DNA of 23,597 nucleotides from an uncultured Porphyromonas sp. GTDB taxonomy: Bacteria; Bacteroidota; Bacteroidia; Bacteroidales; Porphyromonadaceae. The position numbers and the translations under genes were made by a program. Shown piece after piece: positions 15,437 to 22,960 of the stretch (position 1 is the stretch's first letter; every line of letters begins with the position of its first letter). A model generated the notes under the pieces. That model was not told the DNA's origin. It did no database searches and saw nothing but the letters and a program-made list of their open reading frames with translations. Location of the stretch: positions 1 to 23,597 of the forward strand of contig NZ_CAMYEZ010000014.1 of the NCBI RefSeq assembly GCF_947254915.1, read 5' to 3'.

Positions 15437-16297
15437 TCAAAAGCGGTAACGGCTTGCGCCATCCAAGTTGCCTGTCTCAAAGCCAGAGCGAAAGGCTTGC
15501 ATGCGCTGTGCTGAGGTACCGTGTGTGAATGAGTCTGGGACGGCATAGCCCTGGGCTTCTTTTTGCAAGGTATCATCGCCGATAGCGTTGGCGGCTGTGA
15601 GCGCATCCTCGAGGTCTCCAGGCTCAATGAGTATGATGCCGAGTCGCTGTGCGTGGTAAGCCCACACGCCAGCAAGGTAGTCGGCTTGTAGCTCCAGTTG
15701 CACACTGGCGCGGTTGTACGCTTCCTGCGAAACACACCCTTGCTGCTGGTGTAGCTTGTCAGAGATACCGAGGAGGTTCTGCACGTGATGCCCTACTTCG
15801 TGAGCGGTGACGTAAGCCATGGCTAGGTCTCCTGGAGCTTTGAAGCGAGAGGCGAGTAGATTGAAGAAGTCTAAGTCAATGTAGACCGTCTGGTCGGCTG
15901 GACAGTAGAAAGGTCCTACCTCGCTGGTGGCTCCTCCGCAACGGCTCTGCACCTGATCGGTGAAGGTCACCAGTGTCGGTGCTGCATAGGCGCGTTGTAA
16001 TTCGGAATTGAAGAGGTCTGTCCACACATCGTTGCAACTGTTGAAGACGCGTAGCGTGAAGACTTTGAACTCTTCGTTTTCGTTGACACGTGAGGGGTCT
16101 ACCTGCTCCGTTTGTGAGCCAGGCAATACATTGTCTGCCACCTGCATCAGTCCCGTGAGGTCTACGCCGAAGAAGAGACTAGCGAGGACGATGACGATAC
16201 CGCCGATGCCACCTCCGAGGGCTAGACCTCTGCCTGAGATGCGTCCGCGTCTATCTTGATAGTTTGCCGAACTATCGTTGGGGCGAAGCCATTTCAT
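15437..16297 (-). CDS. ypfJ: Membrane-anchored neutral zinc metallopeptidase (YpfJ family)
   Basis: 286 residues of the YpfJ/KPN_02809 family of putative neutral zinc metallopeptidases. A short Arg-rich cytosolic start precedes one glycine-rich membrane helix (about 25-45). The extracytoplasmic domain carries the HExxH motif H166-E167-xx-H170 in AHEVGHHVQ, and ELQADYLAGVWA (201-212), where E201 or D204 may complete the zinc site. Four cysteines (88, 120, 132, 188) could form disulfides in the periplasm. RYRF is the usual C-terminal end of this family. Its ATG overlaps the stop of the upstream fusion gene by 4 bp (ATGA, 16294-16297), suggesting translational coupling. The substrate is unknown. 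Confidence 0.88.
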   Translation of the reverse strand: MKWLRPNDSSANYQDRRGRISGRGLALGGGIGGIVIVLASLFFGVDLTGLMQVADNVLPGSQTEQVDPSRVNENEEFKVFTLRVFNSCNDVWTDLFNSELQRAYAAPTLVTFTDQVQSRCGGATSEVGPFYCPADQTVYIDLDFFNLLASRFKAPGDLAMAYVTAHEVGHHVQNLLGISDKLHQQQGCVSQEAYNRASVQLELQADYLAGVWAYHAQRLGIILIEPGDLEDALTAANAIGDDTLQKEAQGYAVPDSFTHGTSAQRMQAFRSGFETGNLDGASRYRF

Positions 16298-17847
16298 AAG
16301 GAGTCGTCGTTAGGTAGGTGGTACATAAGGTGCGTGAAGTGCTTGCGAAAGAGCCCCTCCAGCTGATGCTTGACCAGCGGAAAGTAAACCTCCCCTCGTC
16401 CTATCTCTTGCTCCATCGAGGTGACCCCTTTGTCGGTAAAACCACACGGGTTGATGAGCTGGAAGTAGCTTAGGTCGGTATTGACATTGAGCGCGAAGCC
16501 GTGCATCGTCACATAGCGAGAGGTGTGCACACCGATAGCGCAGATCTTACGAGCTTGCGGGGTGTGTGCATCAATCCATACGCCCGTAGCGCCCTCGAGA
16601 CGCTCCGAATGAATGCCGTAGAGGTAGAGCAGATCAATGATACACTGCTCCATCGTGTGGATGTACTCCTTGACACCTATGCCGTAATGCTCTAGGTCAA
16701 ATATTGGATAACCCGTGATCTGCCCAGGTCCATGGTAAGTGATGTCGCCACCACGCTCTATCTGGACAAGCTGAATGCCTTTAGAGTTGAGCAAAGCCTC
16801 CGAGACAAGCAGATTCGTCTGCTTGCCATGCTTGCCAATGGTCAGCACGGGCTCATGCTCGCAAAAGAGTAGCACGTCCTTTGGTACCGTCCGATGCGCT
16901 ACCTTGGCATCAATACGCTCCTGCCAAAGCTGCAGCTGCATCTCCAGTGCCTCTCGGTAATCGATCCTACCACAATCCCGATAGGTAAAAGGCTCGGCAC
17001 CACTTCGCACCAGCTTATCCTGCGTGGGTTGCGGGGTATAACCCGCCCCCTCGGTGTAGCGCAGAGTTAACCCGTCGTAGCCAACGTACACACCCTCGGG
17101 CAGTCGCTCCTGAAGCTCCGCCGTAGGTGGCGCATGGTGCGAAAGGTGAATGATGTAGCTCCGTTGCGGCTGAACTTTGGCGGTCAACTCAAGAGCCTCC
17201 TCGATCGTTTGATGTGTCGGGTGAGGCTTGGTGTAGCGCAGTCCATTGACAAAGAGTAGCTCTACACCTCGGAGCTTCTCAATCTCCTCTGGGGCTATAC
17301 TCTTCAAGTCGGTTAGGAAGCCAAAGCTCCCGATGCGATAGCCTAGTATCGGCTGCTTGCCGTGCATAACCCGTATTGGCTCGATCGTCAGGTCGTACAG
17401 TGTAAAAGGCTCTAGCGACGAGATGGGGTGTAGCGTCAAGTGTGGCGTACCAGGATAGCGATGCGGTCCGAAGTAGTAGTGTAGTCGAGCCTTGATCGAC
17501 TCTAGCACGTTAGGCTCTGCGTAGATGGGTAGCTCCGTGCGCCACGAGATCGTGCGCAGGTCGTCTAGTCCTCCGATATGGTCGTAGTGCTGGTGCGTTA
17601 GGATGATCGCATCTAGATGATCAATGCCCGCTAGGAGCGCTTGCTGCCTGAAGTCTGCGCTACAGTCGATCAGTATTCGCCGACCCGAAGGTGAGACCAT
17701 CATAGCCGATGTGCGGGTGCGCTGGTCGCGTGGGTCTAGGCTTAGACAAGTACGACAGTAGCAACCCACCTCAGGTACGCCAGTGCTGGTACCTGAGCCT
17801 AGTAGCTCGACGATCTGTGGCGAGGGATGACGGTGGCGTGAGGGCAT
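16294..17847 (-). CDS. lipB: Fusion of PhnP-like metallo-beta-lactamase hydrolase and LipB octanoyltransferase
   Basis: One uninterrupted 517-residue frame with two full domains. Residues 9-265 are a PhnP-like (COG1235) metallo-beta-lactamase. They include the GSGTSTGVP start, a C29/C31/C34 zinc-knuckle-like cluster, THQHYDHIGGLDD with H85, H87, D89 and H90, H162, D180 and H237. Residues 285-505 are LipB, which moves octanoyl from acyl-carrier protein to lipoyl-domain lysines. They include RGGDITYHGPGQ (365-376), K434 in ARKICAIG, H449 in TMHGFALNVNTDL and nucleophile C468 in INPCG, matching E. coli K135 and C169. The linker is about 20 residues. A GTG at residue 280 (17008-17010) could give separate LipB, but no stop or ATG intervenes. 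It lies 5 bp after murB. The hydrolase substrate is unknown. Confidence 0.9.
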   Translation of the reverse strand: MPSRHRHPSPQIVELLGSGTSTGVPEVGCYCRTCLSLDPRDQRTRTSAMMVSPSGRRILIDCSADFRQQALLAGIDHLDAIILTHQHYDHIGGLDDLRTISWRTELPIYAEPNVLESIKARLHYYFGPHRYPGTPHLTLHPISSLEPFTLYDLTIEPIRVMHGKQPILGYRIGSFGFLTDLKSIAPEEIEKLRGVELLFVNGLRYTKPHPTHQTIEEALELTAKVQPQRSYIIHLSHHAPPTAELQERLPEGVYVGYDGLTLRYTEGAGYTPQPTQDKLVRSGAEPFTYRDCGRIDYREALEMQLQLWQERIDAKVAHRTVPKDVLLFCEHEPVLTIGKHGKQTNLLVSEALLNSKGIQLVQIERGGDITYHGPGQITGYPIFDLEHYGIGVKEYIHTMEQCIIDLLYLYGIHSERLEGATGVWIDAHTPQARKICAIGVHTSRYVTMHGFALNVNTDLSYFQLINPCGFTDKGVTSMEQEIGRGEVYFPLVKHQLEGLFRKHFTHLMYHLPNDDSL

Positions 17848-17852
17848 AGGAG

Positions 17853-18896
17853 TCAGTCTATATAGCGTACCTCGGGATGTAATGTGATGCCAAACTTACG
17901 GCTCACCTCCTGCTGTACGTGCTCTGCTAATGCGACCACCTCTTGACCAGTCGCTCCACCGTAGTTGACGAGGACGAGCGGTTGCTTCTCGTAGACTCCT
18001 ACGGCACCAGTGCGGTAGCCTTTGAGTCCCGTTTGGTCTATGAGCCAGGCTGCCGAGAGCTTGACTTCCCCTTCGTGGTGAGTAGGGTAGTGAGGCACGG
18101 GCGTGTCGTATTGCTTCGCCAGCTCCTCGTACTGCGCTAGTGGCACGATGGGGTTCATGAAGAAGCTCCCGCCATTTGGTATCTCCTCAGGGTCTGGTAG
18201 CTTAGCACGGCGAATGCGTATCACCTCTTGGCGAATCTCTTCGGGCGTAGGCATGGTGTCGCGCCCCTCGAATGCTTTTGCCAAGGAGGCGTAACTCAGA
18301 TTGCAGGTCGGCTCGGTACTTAGTATGAAGTGTACGTGTGTGACGATGTAGGGGTGGTACTGCGGATCTTTGAAGATGCTATACCTATATCTGTAGTCAC
18401 ATAGAGCGCTCGGTATGCGGAGCTTCATACCTGTCGCTAGGTCAACTACATCGACCGCTACGATGTACTGAGAGACCTCGCTCCCGTAGGCACCTATATT
18501 CTGTATGGCAGCAGCACCTACGGTACCTGGGATGAGAGATAGGTTTTCTATACCATAAAGCCCACGGCTGAGCATTAGCTCCACAAAGTGGTCCCACACG
18601 ATGCCACTACCCGCCCGTACATGTTGCTGTCCTGGGTGGGTCAGCGCACTCTCGGTCTCGTCGTAGTAGTGGAGGTCGTTGATCTGCGAGTAGAGGATGA
18701 CGCCACGATACTTATCGTGCGTAAAGAGCAAGTTGCTCCCAGCGCCTATCGGTAGGTAGGGCTGCGAGACAAAGTACTCATCACGAGCCAGTGTCTGAAG
18801 ATCCTCAGCACTGCTGTAGTTGATCCACCAGTCGGCGGTAGCCTCTGTGGCAAATGTGTGGTACTCCCGAAGCGGTTGTTGCTGTATGATCTCCAT
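17853..18896 (-). CDS. murB: UDP-N-acetylenolpyruvoylglucosamine reductase, type I
   Basis: The second committed step of peptidoglycan synthesis: FAD/NADPH reduction of enolpyruvyl-UDP-GlcNAc to UDP-MurNAc. 347 residues, like E. coli MurB (342). The FAD-binding block is PIGAGSNLLF (49-58), with ENLSLIPGTVGAA (117-129) and IQNIGAYGSE (131-140) following. R169 is in DYRYRYS, catalytic S244 in NGGSFFMNP and E342 in LHPEVRYI; the insert between about 262 and 305 is the type I feature. It heads the close-packed row of seven genes (5 bp to the fusion gene). No clear TAnnTTTG box was seen in the 93 bp upstream, so it may be read through from the SPOR gene past the hairpin at 18916-18955. Confidence 0.96.
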   Translation of the reverse strand: MEIIQQQPLREYHTFATEATADWWINYSSAEDLQTLARDEYFVSQPYLPIGAGSNLLFTHDKYRGVILYSQINDLHYYDETESALTHPGQQHVRAGSGIVWDHFVELMLSRGLYGIENLSLIPGTVGAAAIQNIGAYGSEVSQYIVAVDVVDLATGMKLRIPSALCDYRYRYSIFKDPQYHPYIVTHVHFILSTEPTCNLSYASLAKAFEGRDTMPTPEEIRQEVIRIRRAKLPDPEEIPNGGSFFMNPIVPLAQYEELAKQYDTPVPHYPTHHEGEVKLSAAWLIDQTGLKGYRTGAVGVYEKQPLVLVNYGGATGQEVVALAEHVQQEVSRKFGITLHPEVRYID

Positions 18897-18915
18897 AGTT
18901 TATAGTGTCCGAAGA

Positions 18916-18955
18916 AGGAGCCTTAGAGTCTATCTATGTAAACTCTAAGACTCCT
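18916..18955. terminator. Hairpin between the SPOR lipoprotein gene and murB
   Basis: AGGAG-c-CTTAGAGT (18916-18929) pairs with ACTCTAAG-a-CTCCT (18942-18955): 13 pairs, one mismatch, 12-nt loop. The T-rich tail TATTTTATT is on the plus side. On the minus strand, the direction of the genes, only CCTTCTTC follows. It may act as a partial terminator ahead of murB. Confidence 0.5.
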
Positions 18956-18989
18956 ATTTTATTGTATGTGGCTATGTAGGGAGACCCGA

Positions 18990-19472
18990 CTATCGGATCT
19001 TCTCTAGAATCCAAGCATCTTGGAAGTCAGGAGCGAAGCGTCCCTTGACCTGCTCTCTAGAAGCCTCAGCCTCACGGCGGTTGTCAAAGCTGGTGATGAT
19101 GACACGGAGCATACCAGCCTCGTTTTGACCTAGTACGGGATTGTAGCCCTGAGCTTGTAGGCGCTCCTTGAGAGAGTAAGCGTTGGTGTGGTTTTGGAAT
19201 GAACCGACGACCACGTTGTAAGTCTTGAGCATGTTTGCGTCCTCACCCTTGACCGCCTCTAGGCGCTCACGACGTAGCTGGATGTCAGCGGCAGGCTCAC
19301 GAGCGACGACAACATTTGCAGGAGGAGTCATCACAGGCTCTTTCTGCTGTGCGGCAACTTCACGTTGCTTAGCCTTCTCATACACCTGACGATAAGCACT
19401 TTGCTTAGGCCCACATGCGCTCACTGAGAGCAGAAGTAGGGCTGAGGATAGGAGGATCAATGCCTTTTTCAT
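18990..19472 (-). CDS. SPOR-domain lipoprotein
   Basis: 160 residues. A lipoprotein signal peptide has the lipobox LSVSAC, with C20 as the lipidation site. A Gln/Lys-rich linker (about 25-80) precedes a SPOR domain at about 83-157: YNVVVGSFQNHTNAYSLKER, LQAQGYNPVLG, LRVIITSFDNRREAEASREQ, AWILEKIR. SPOR domains bind peptidoglycan stripped of stem peptides, mostly at division sites, so a cell-wall or division role is likely. It should be anchored in a membrane after modification by Lgt, which is encoded in the next gene row. It has its own -7 box upstream and a hairpin after the stop, before murB. Confidence 0.9.
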   Translation of the reverse strand: MKKALILLSSALLLLSVSACGPKQSAYRQVYEKAKQREVAAQQKEPVMTPPANVVVAREPAADIQLRRERLEAVKGEDANMLKTYNVVVGSFQNHTNAYSLKERLQAQGYNPVLGQNEAGMLRVIITSFDNRREAEASREQVKGRFAPDFQDAWILEKIR

Positions 19473-19517
19473 ATCTGTATCTTGTTTGAACTTGTTGATT
19501 CATCGTTTTCTACGTGG

Positions 19518-19525
19518 CAAAGGTA
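19518..19525 (-). promoter_or_regulatory. Predicted -7 box for the SPOR lipoprotein gene
   Basis: The minus strand reads TACCTTTG, an exact TAnnTTTG match, 45 bp upstream of the ATG at 19472. Confidence 0.6.
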
Positions 19526-19665
19526 GTAGTTTTTGCGCAAATACCACTACCTCCCAATGTCAATGATTGGTAATCCCCATAGGAGCAGGTGGAGCGGGTG
19601 TCGCTGAAGATGCTGTTGTGTGCCTATGAACGCCGACTTTCACGGAGCTATTTCCAAATAGCTAC

Positions 19666-19777
19666 CGAGGAAACGAAGTTTTTTCACGGAAGGTCGAAAT
19701 AAAAGTTCGGAAGAATGAAATGAAAGTTTGGAAGAATGATTTGAAAGTTTGGAGGAATTTGCCGTTTGCTCCGTGAA
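19666..19777 (+). repeat. Intergenic repeat element, copy C: 21-bp tandem units between inverted arms
   Basis: Full units lie at 19702-19722 and 19723-19743 and a partial third from 19744. They are preceded by TCACGGAAGG and TCGAAATAAAA, the same lead-in as the other copies. The left arm CGAGGAAACGAA (19666-19677) is identical to copy A, but its right partner is decayed. A closer 8-bp exact pair TTCACGGA (19683-19690) and TCCGTGAA (19770-19777) still encloses the units. Just outside is the hairpin GCTATTT/AAATAGC (19647-19662). Unit orientation is plus while flanking genes are minus. The rest of the gene-free stretch 19473-19990 holds the SPOR promoter and the ATPase terminator region. Confidence 0.85.
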
Positions 19778-19871
19778 GAATCCACATTTCCTCAGGAGAA
19801 AGTCTGAATTTGCTCAAAAAGTCAAAGAAAGGTGGAGACGAACCCTATTTTGTCGTGCAGGTCTAAATACA

Positions 19872-19909
19872 ACAAGTCCCCGACAGCGTGATCTCTGCCG
19901 AGGACTTGT
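19872..19909 (-). terminator. Hairpin downstream of the V-ATPase operon
   Basis: ACAAGTCC (19872-19879) pairs exactly with GGACTTGT (19902-19909), with CG and CAG pairs continuing inside past two mismatches. On the minus strand TGTATTTAG follows, moderately T-rich, about 80 bp after the atpK stop. Nearer the stop are two competing hairpins: GGGCTA/TAGCCC (19924-19940) and CTAGTAGC/GCTACTAG (19931-19963). Confidence 0.6.
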
Positions 19910-19990
19910 CCTATAGTTTGTCAGGGCTAGCTAGTAGCCCACGTATGTAAAGCTTGCTACTAGCGTAGCGAAGTCTCTATCGGAGTGCGC

Positions 19991-20467
19991 CTATGCGAGG
20001 AATAGACCTCTGACGACACCGAAGGTTAGGATCGATACAAGTAGCGCTAGGATGGCGTACAGCTCAGGGAAGACGGCCATGACCATGGTCGCACCAAAGA
20101 GGTTGTTGCCAGCACCGATACCCTTGATACCATTGGCGCAGACCTGTGCCTGACGGATGGCTGAGTAGAGACCGACGAGACCGAGGCTGAGTCCAGCAGC
20201 GAAGATAGCCCACGCAGCACCAGCACCGAGTACGCCAGCGGTGAGGAGATCCTTGATAAGACCGTTGGCCATAAAGAAGCCGACGAAGCCGTACAGACCC
20301 TGCGAAGAGGGTAGAGCGGAGAGTCCGATGTACTGACCGAGGGCGTCAGGATTCTTCTTCATAGATCCGATGGTCGCATTACCTGCGATGGTGACACCGA
20401 TTGAGGAGCCGATACCTGTGAGGATGACCATGAGGGCTACGCCTCCGTATGCAATTAGTTCGTTCAT
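19991..20467 (-). CDS. atpK: V-type ATPase subunit K (rotor ring)
   Basis: The ion-carrying ring subunit of a V/A-type ATPase. 158 residues and four membrane helices (two fused hairpins: about 5-27, 57-80, 84-105 and 125-150). The ion-binding carboxylate is E135 in VFPELYAI; the first hairpin has Q56 instead of an acid, as in other K-type subunits. Residues L52, S55, Q56, Q106 and E135 line up in order and spacing with L61, T64, Q65, Q110 and E139 that hold Na+ in Enterococcus hirae NtpK. A sodium-driven or sodium-pumping ring is therefore likely. It is the last gene of the operon, 38 bp after subunit I. Confidence 0.94.
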   Translation of the reverse strand: MNELIAYGGVALMVILTGIGSSIGVTIAGNATIGSMKKNPDALGQYIGLSALPSSQGLYGFVGFFMANGLIKDLLTAGVLGAGAAWAIFAAGLSLGLVGLYSAIRQAQVCANGIKGIGAGNNLFGATMVMAVFPELYAILALLVSILTFGVVRGLFLA

Positions 20468-20505
20468 GTTATGTATATCTGTTGTTTGATTTGATTATTG
20501 CTTGT

Positions 20506-22335
20506 TTAGTTGACCTTAAAGGGGGTGTAGGGTTTACCGCCACCCTCGAACTCGCTGTTCTTGTAGTACTCCACAAAGGTGAGACGTAGCGGGTGTACGA
20601 GCGAGCTGATGATAGCTAGTCCGAAGTTGAGCCCGTGTCCGAAGAGTAGGATGAAGACCATCACGAGCCAGTTGACCCCGACGGGTAGACCCTCAGACAT
20701 GGAGACCGCTAGGTTGTTGAAGACGCCACCCAGCACGCCACTCGTCAGTCCGATAGCGAAGAGACGAATGTAGGAGAGGGTGTCTCCGAGTAGTCCCGAG
20801 GCGGTGTTGTAGCTTGCCCAAAGTGAGGAGCCGACGTTGAGGAAGATGTTTTTGCCTGGGCTATTGTAGAAGACCACAACAAGTCCTGCAGCTATCGCTA
20901 GTCCATAGAATATGTAAGTGACGTAGCTGGGGAGTGCTGTCGTAGCCATCGGTAGCGCCACTGCCATGATGAGGGCAAAGATGACGATGACCCACGCATA
21001 GGCAGAGAGGGCATACTTGATGCCTCGCTGCTTCTGTATCTTGACGGCTGCCACGGTCTTCGCAAAGAGGATCTGAATGATACCTAGCACGACCGAGAGG
21101 AGCATGAGGTTGTCCTGATTGAGGAAGTAGTCATTGCGGACACTGCCCAGCAGGGAACCATCATTTGCCCATGGCATGACCATACCGAAGACGGTACCGA
21201 GTAGCGAACCGACCACGACGGTGGTGCCTCCGAGCCACTGCGCTAGAGAGCAAATGTCTTTCGTCGATTGCCCCTTGACCTTGCGCTTGAAGATCGTCGC
21301 CAATAGGAAGATGACGAGTCCATAGCCTGCATCTCCAAAGCATAAGCTGAAGAAGAGCATGAAGAAGGGTGCGAAGAGTGGCGTCGAGTCGAGCTCCGAG
21401 TAGTTCGGCAGAGAGTACATCTGCGTAATCGGCTCGAAGAGTCGGCTGAAGCGATTGTTCTGGAGCTTGATGGGGATCTTGTCCTCATCGAGTATCTCCT
21501 GCTCAGCATAGTAGCAGGGGAGCTGATCTAGCTCTTGTCGCACCTCGGGAACGATCTTGCTCGGTATCCACCCCTCGAGGAGCATGACTTTGTCATCCGC
21601 CTCGCCAGTAGCCTGTAGGAAGGCGTTGCTCATCTGATACTTGTCCTGGAGGAGGAGGTCGTAGCCCTGCAAGTCTTCCAAGTGCTGATCGATAAACTCC
21701 TGTATCTCGGTGTCAATCTGCTCGGCACGCTGCTCGAAAGAGGCGAGCCTCTCGGCCAATTCGCTGGCGGTGTGGGTCGGAGCTTTGATCTGCTCCGCCT
21801 CGATGCGCTCAGTGCTCTTGTCGCCGACGGTGATGAAGTAGTGATGCGAGCGTCGGGTGTCGATGATGATGGCGTTGTGCTCCTCCTCCCAGTGCTCTTG
21901 GTACTGAGCCGTAGGAATGATGTAGAAGCGGACTGGGTAACCCGCTTGCTGGAGCTGCTCTAGCTGCTGGACGTCATACTCGCCCCACGGCTCCCAGTAG
22001 TCGTTTTCCCGCTGCTGGCTCTCGATCTGAGAGGCTATCTGGCGACGATCCTCTAGGAGCGTCTCGATCTGCTGTAGCAGAGCTTCGCCCTCCTCGGTGC
22101 TAGCTGGCTTACGAGGAGTGCCGACGGGTTGCTCCTCGGAGCGCTTGCGAGAGAGGGTGCGGATGAGACCTGCTAGATGACGGCGCGCCACAACGATCTC
22201 CTTGATCTGTTCGCTCTCACTGGTCGACTTATTCTCCTTAATATGCACGACCCCTAGGTCGCGTAGCTTGAGGAGGAAGCTGTCGTAGTCTTGGTGATAG
22301 ACTAGGAAGAGGTACTTATCTATTTTCTCTATCAT
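20506..22335 (-). CDS. atpI: V-type ATPase subunit I (stator a-subunit)
   Basis: 609 residues. The soluble N-terminal half (about 1-325) is charged and partly coiled-coil (for example 38-110 and 180-225) and would link to the peripheral stalks. The membrane half starts near APFFMLFFSLCFGDAGYGL and has about seven or eight helices. The essential half-channel arginine is R524 in LSYIRLFAIGLTSG, which faces the carboxylate of the K ring. FGHGLNFGLAIISSLVHPLR is the conserved last-helix block. Its start overlaps the subunit D stop by 4 bp (22332-22335), indicating coupled translation. Length is normal for bacterial subunit I. Confidence 0.95.
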   Translation of the reverse strand: MIEKIDKYLFLVYHQDYDSFLLKLRDLGVVHIKENKSTSESEQIKEIVVARRHLAGLIRTLSRKRSEEQPVGTPRKPASTEEGEALLQQIETLLEDRRQIASQIESQQRENDYWEPWGEYDVQQLEQLQQAGYPVRFYIIPTAQYQEHWEEEHNAIIIDTRRSHHYFITVGDKSTERIEAEQIKAPTHTASELAERLASFEQRAEQIDTEIQEFIDQHLEDLQGYDLLLQDKYQMSNAFLQATGEADDKVMLLEGWIPSKIVPEVRQELDQLPCYYAEQEILDEDKIPIKLQNNRFSRLFEPITQMYSLPNYSELDSTPLFAPFFMLFFSLCFGDAGYGLVIFLLATIFKRKVKGQSTKDICSLAQWLGGTTVVVGSLLGTVFGMVMPWANDGSLLGSVRNDYFLNQDNLMLLSVVLGIIQILFAKTVAAVKIQKQRGIKYALSAYAWVIVIFALIMAVALPMATTALPSYVTYIFYGLAIAAGLVVVFYNSPGKNIFLNVGSSLWASYNTASGLLGDTLSYIRLFAIGLTSGVLGGVFNNLAVSMSEGLPVGVNWLVMVFILLFGHGLNFGLAIISSLVHPLRLTFVEYYKNSEFEGGGKPYTPFKVN

Positions 22336-22952
22336 TGTGCTAGTCGCTCTTTTTGTTTGGCAGCACGAATCTCTAGATTGGTGCGCATGATCTTTTGCGA
22401 AGCCTTGGAGAGACTCTCCTCATCCTCTAGATAACGCTTGATCTTGAGGATAGCGTCTTTGTAGCCAGGTATCTGAACCTTCTCAAAGAGGTTGACCTTT
22501 TGCGTAGTCTTACGACGAGCATACTCGAGATACTCTAGCTTGAGATTGAGAAACTCTGCCTCGATGCCCAGTGTGGCTAGCGCCTTGAGTAGCTCGACAC
22601 CCTGAGCAAACCACGAGGGACGGCTGAAGAGACTGAAAGGCTTCACCTCGTAGTCGATATTGTCTAGCACAGGGACGACGACACCAGCTATCTTCTTCGT
22701 CGAGAGCTGCACGTCGGTGACGCTGACCAACGTAGGGTCAAACTCGTCCCACAGCGCCACCATATCCTGGTAGCCCTGTATGCCCTGCTCTAGCTGCTCA
22801 TTGAGAGCATCTATCTCACGGCGAGCCTTCTTGACCTCTAGACGGAGGGCACTCTCCTTGCTCTTGATCGTGGGCAGGGTGCGCTCTCGCATCTTAAGCT
22901 GCTTTTGTTGCTGCTGTAGCGAGGTCTTGTTGTACTGAAACTTGATCGCCAT
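22332..22952 (-). CDS. atpD: V-type ATPase subunit D (central stalk)
   Basis: The 206-residue central shaft that turns inside the A3B3 head. The protein is almost all helix, with long N- and C-terminal coiled coils: KTSLQQQQKQLKMRERTLPT and LKSKESALRLEVKKAR-like heptads at about 8-60, and EYARRKTTQKVNLFEKVQIP to IKRYLEDEES near the end. The block VNLFEKVQIP is the family signature. It lies 8 bp after subunit B and overlaps subunit I by 4 bp. Its place between B and I fits the B-D-I-K order of Bacteroidota V-type operons. Confidence 0.94.
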   Translation of the reverse strand: MAIKFQYNKTSLQQQQKQLKMRERTLPTIKSKESALRLEVKKARREIDALNEQLEQGIQGYQDMVALWDEFDPTLVSVTDVQLSTKKIAGVVVPVLDNIDYEVKPFSLFSRPSWFAQGVELLKALATLGIEAEFLNLKLEYLEYARRKTTQKVNLFEKVQIPGYKDAILKIKRYLEDEESLSKASQKIMRTNLEIRAAKQKERLAQ

Positions 22953-22960
22953 CTCTCTTT

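Noticed and set aside
15408..15440. TTG start adding eleven residues to Ddh
   Set aside because: The family starts at the Rossmann strand right after the ATG at 15407; the extension is unsupported.
19919..19928. TGTCAGGGCT, identical to ten bases at the left end of the MITE-like segment (2912-2921), near repeat copy C
   Set aside because: It sits on the wrong side and in the wrong orientation to be the matching end of copy C, and no partner end was found on the other side.
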